Below, in pieces: positions 61,151-64,000 of a DNA stretch of 64,000 bases. Each line of letters starts with the position of its first letter. The first letter of the stretch is position 1. The notes under the pieces are model-generated. The model saw nothing but the letters and a program-made list of their open reading frames with translations, searched no databases and was not told the DNA's origin. The translations under genes were made by a program, and so were the position numbers. This DNA comes from Acanthochromis polyacanthus (taxonomy: Eukaryota; Chordata; Actinopteri; Pomacentridae), in NCBI RefSeq assembly GCF_021347895.1, contig NW_026131295.1, positions 62,001 to 126,000 of the forward strand. The letters run 5' to 3'.

Positions 61151-64000
61151 GCCTCCCTGATTTTCCTGCGCTTCAAATGCTGTTTCTGAGCTGAAATGCA
61201 CAGTTTGGTCAAATATGCTGTTCATGCAATTCCTTACATAAACAACACCTTAAACATCATCTGCCTTCATATTTATCAGATTTCAAGTCATTGTGAAGAA
61301 GAACTTTGTGTGTCAACATGAAATTCACGTCAATTTTGCCTTCCTGATTTTCCTGCTCTTCAAATGCTGTTTCTGAGCTGAAATGCACAGTTTGGTCAAA
61401 TATGTTGTCCCTGCAATTCGCTAAATGCAGAACACCTAAAACATCATTTTCCTTCATATTTATCACATTTCAAGTCATTCTGAAGAAGAACTTTGTGTGT
61501 CAACATGAACTTCAGGTCAATGTTAACTTCCTGATTTTCCTGCGCTTCAAATGCTGTTTCTGAGCTCAAATTGACGTTTTGCGCCAATAATGTTTTTCCT
61601 GCAATTCGTTACTTCCAGAACACTTAAAACATCATTTTCCTTCATATTTATCAGATTTCAAGTCATTCTGAAGAAGAACTTTGTGTGTCAACATGAACTT
61701 CACCTCAATGTTACCTTCCTGATTTTCCTGCGCTTCAAATGCTGTTTCTGAGCTGTAATGCACAGTTTGGTCAAATATGCTGTTCATGCAATTCGCTACA
61801 TGCTGAACACCTAAAACATCATCTGCCTTCACACTGATCACATTTCAAGTCATTCTGAAGAAGAACTTTGTGTGTCAACATGAACTTCACATCAATGTTG
61901 CCTTCCTGATTTTCCAGGGCTTCAAATGCTGTTTCTGAGCTGAAATGCACAGTTTGGTCAAATATGCTGTTCATGCAATTCGCTACATGCAGAACACCTA
62001 AAACATCATTTTCCTTCATGTTTATCACATTTCAAGTCATTCTGAAGAAGAACTTTGTGTGTCAACATGATATTCACGTCAATGTTTGCCTTCCTGATTT
62101 TCCTGCGCTTCAAATGCTGTTTCTGAGCTGAAATGCACAGTTTGGTCAAATATGCTGTTCATGCAATTCCTCACATAAACAACACCTTAAACATCATCTG
62201 CCTTCATAGTCATCACAGTTCAAGTCATTCTGAGGAAGAAATTTGTTTGTCAACATGAACTTCACGTTAAATCAAACTTCATGACTTGTCTGCGCTTCAA
62301 ATGCTGTTTCTGAGCTCAAATTGACGTTTTGCTCCAATATTGTTTTCCCTGCAATTCGTTACTTCCAGAACACTTAAAACATCATTTTTCTTCATATTTA
62401 TCACATTTCAAGTCATTCTGAAGAAGAACTTTGTGTGTTAACATGAACTTCACGTCAATGTTGCCTTCCTGGTTTTCCTGCACTTCAAATGCTGTTTCTG
62501 AGCTGAAATGCACAGTTTGGTCCAATATGCTGTTCACGAAATTCGCAAAATGCAGAACACCTAAAACATCATTTTCCTTCATATTCATCACAGTTTAAGT
62601 CATTCTGAGGAAGAAATTTGTTTGTCAACATGAACTTCACGTTAAATCAAACTTCATGACTCTTCTGCGCTTCAAATGCTGTTTCTGAGCTGAAATGCAC
62701 AGTTTGGTCAAATATGCTGTTCATGCAATTCCTCACATAAACAACACCTTAAACATCATCTGCCTTCATACTGATCACATTTCAAGTCATTCTGAAGAGA
62801 AACTTTGTGAGTCAACATTAACTTCACGTTAAATCAAACTTCATGACTCTTCTGCGCTTCAAATGCTGTTTCTGAGCTGAAATGCACAGTTTGGTCAAAT
62901 ATGTTGGTCGTGCAATTCGCTAAATGCAGAACACCTAAAACATCATTTTCCTTCATATCGATCACATTTCAAGTCATTCTGAAGACGAACTTTGTGAGTC
63001 AACATGAAATTCAGGTCAATGTTGCCTTCCTGATTTTCCTGCTCTTCAAATGCTGTTTCTGAGCTCAAATTGACATTTTGCTCAAATATGTTGCCCCTGC
63101 AATTTGTTACATCCAGAACACCTTAAACATCATTTTCCTTCATATTTATCACAGTTCAAGTCATTCTGAGGAAGAAATTTGTTTGTCAACATGAACTTCA
63201 CGTTAAATCAAACTTCATGACTCTTCTGCGCTTCAAATGGTGGTGCTGTGCTGAAATGCACAGTTTTTTTGAAATATGCTGTTCATGCAATTCCTTACAT
63301 AAACAACACCTTAATCATCATCTGCCTTCATATTTATCACATTTGAAGTCATTCTGAGGAAGAAATTTGTTTGTCAACACGAACTTCACGTTAAATCAAA
63401 CTTCATGACTCTTCTGCCCTTCAAATGCTGTTTCTGAGCTGAAATGCACAGTTTGGTCAAATATGTTGTTCATGCAATTCGCTAAATGCAGAACACCTAA
63501 AACATCATTTTCCTTCATATCTATCACATTTCAAGTCATTCTGAAGACGAAATTTGTGTGTCAACATGAAATTCAGGTCAATGTTACCTTCCTGATTTTC
63601 CTACGCTTCAAATGCTGTTTCTGAGCTGAAATGCACAGTTTGGTCAAATATGCTGTTCATGCAATTCCTTACATAAACAAGTCCTTGAACATCATTTTCC
63701 TTCATATTTATCACATTTCAAGTCATTCTGAGTTACAAATTTGTCTGTCAACATGAACTTCACGTGAATGCTTGTTCATGCCATTCCTTCAAACCAAGTC
63801 AACTCAAACATCATTTGCGGTCCTACTGATCACATTTCAAATCATTCTGAAGAAGAAATTTGTGTGTCAACATTAAATTCGCGTTAATGTAGCCTTCATG
63901 ACTTGTCTGCTCTTCAAATGCTGTTTCTGAGCTCAAATTGACATTTTGCTCAAATATGTTGTCCCTGCAATTCGTTACATCCAGAACACCTAAAACATCA

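Larger units (their letters stand above)
1..64000. repeat. Satellite DNA array, ~187 bp monomer, head to tail
   Basis: The whole window is a tandem array of a 187-188 bp monomer in one orientation. Landmarks recur in every full unit in the same order: CAAGTCATTCTGA, GTCAACATGAA, CTTCAAATG, GAGCTGAAATGCAC or GAGCTCAAATTGAC, GCAATTC, and AACATCAT. A hand count of one 187 bp consensus gives A 51, C 42, G 29, T 65 (38% GC; this strand is 57% pyrimidine) and 3 CpG against about 6.5 expected. I see no inverted monomer and no inserted foreign sequence. Unit length, size and local homogenisation are typical of eukaryotic centromeric or pericentromeric satellites; that location is an inference. Both ends of the window are inside the array. 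Confidence 0.97.

Noticed and set aside
1..64000. CRISPR array
   Set aside because: The unit is 187 bp and contiguous, without short repeats separated by unique spacers, and no cas genes are present.
1..64000. tRNA, rRNA or other structured RNA genes
   Set aside because: No cloverleaf, rRNA core motif or other RNA landmark was noticed, and nothing departs from the satellite pattern for more than a few tens of bases.
1..64000. Assignment to a named species or a named satellite family
   Set aside because: A unit length near 187 bp is shared by satellites of many unrelated animals and plants, and I could not match the sequence to a family from memory with confidence.

Overview
The window is one uninterrupted block of tandemly repeated satellite DNA. 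From base 1 to base 64000 it is built head to tail from a monomer of about 187 bp (187 or 188 bp in most copies), always in the same orientation. I count roughly 350 units by arithmetic, of which 25 belong to a shortened class of about 119 bp. I found no unique sequence, transposon, RNA gene or believable protein gene, and both window edges fall inside the array, so the array is longer than 64 kb.

This points to a eukaryotic nuclear chromosome, most likely centromeric or pericentromeric heterochromatin. The reasons are near-nucleosomal unit length, array size, homogenised blocks, about 38% GC in a hand-counted consensus, and CpG at about half the expected level with TG/CA in excess, as in a methylated genome. 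The sequence does not let me name the species, and I do not recognise the satellite family.

Monomers are mosaics of a few alternative left modules (L1 to L3) and right modules (R1 variants and R2). There is no single clean higher-order repeat. Segments of about 0.9, 2.6, 3.2 to 3.5 and 4 to 5 kb have been copied in tandem or at a distance, with indels of exactly one monomer between copies.

Layout. 1-4 kb: mixed monomers, with an 11-monomer offset duplication (about 1.7-2.2 kb and 3.8-4.3 kb). 4.4-8.6 kb: a 14-monomer (2,620 bp) tandem duplication. 9-12.5 kb: mixed monomers rich in short units. 12.65-19.5 kb: a two-copy tandem higher-order repeat of 3.3-3.5 kb. 20.5-46.5 kb: the most homogenised part, where long near-identical segments recur at offsets of 2,998-3,185, 4,545, 4,991, 7,170, 12,230 and 14,291 bp. 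46.5-64 kb: more diverged, with most of the irregular junctions, several 5-monomer (936-937 bp) duplications and shared segments linking 46.9-50.8 kb with 19-20 kb and 62-63.5 kb.

Nothing here behaves as a gene set. The content of interest is the array's evolutionary structure, plus the short monomer class, which alone carries a perfect palindrome containing an E-box (CACGTG). All identities and offsets were read by eye; none comes from an alignment program.
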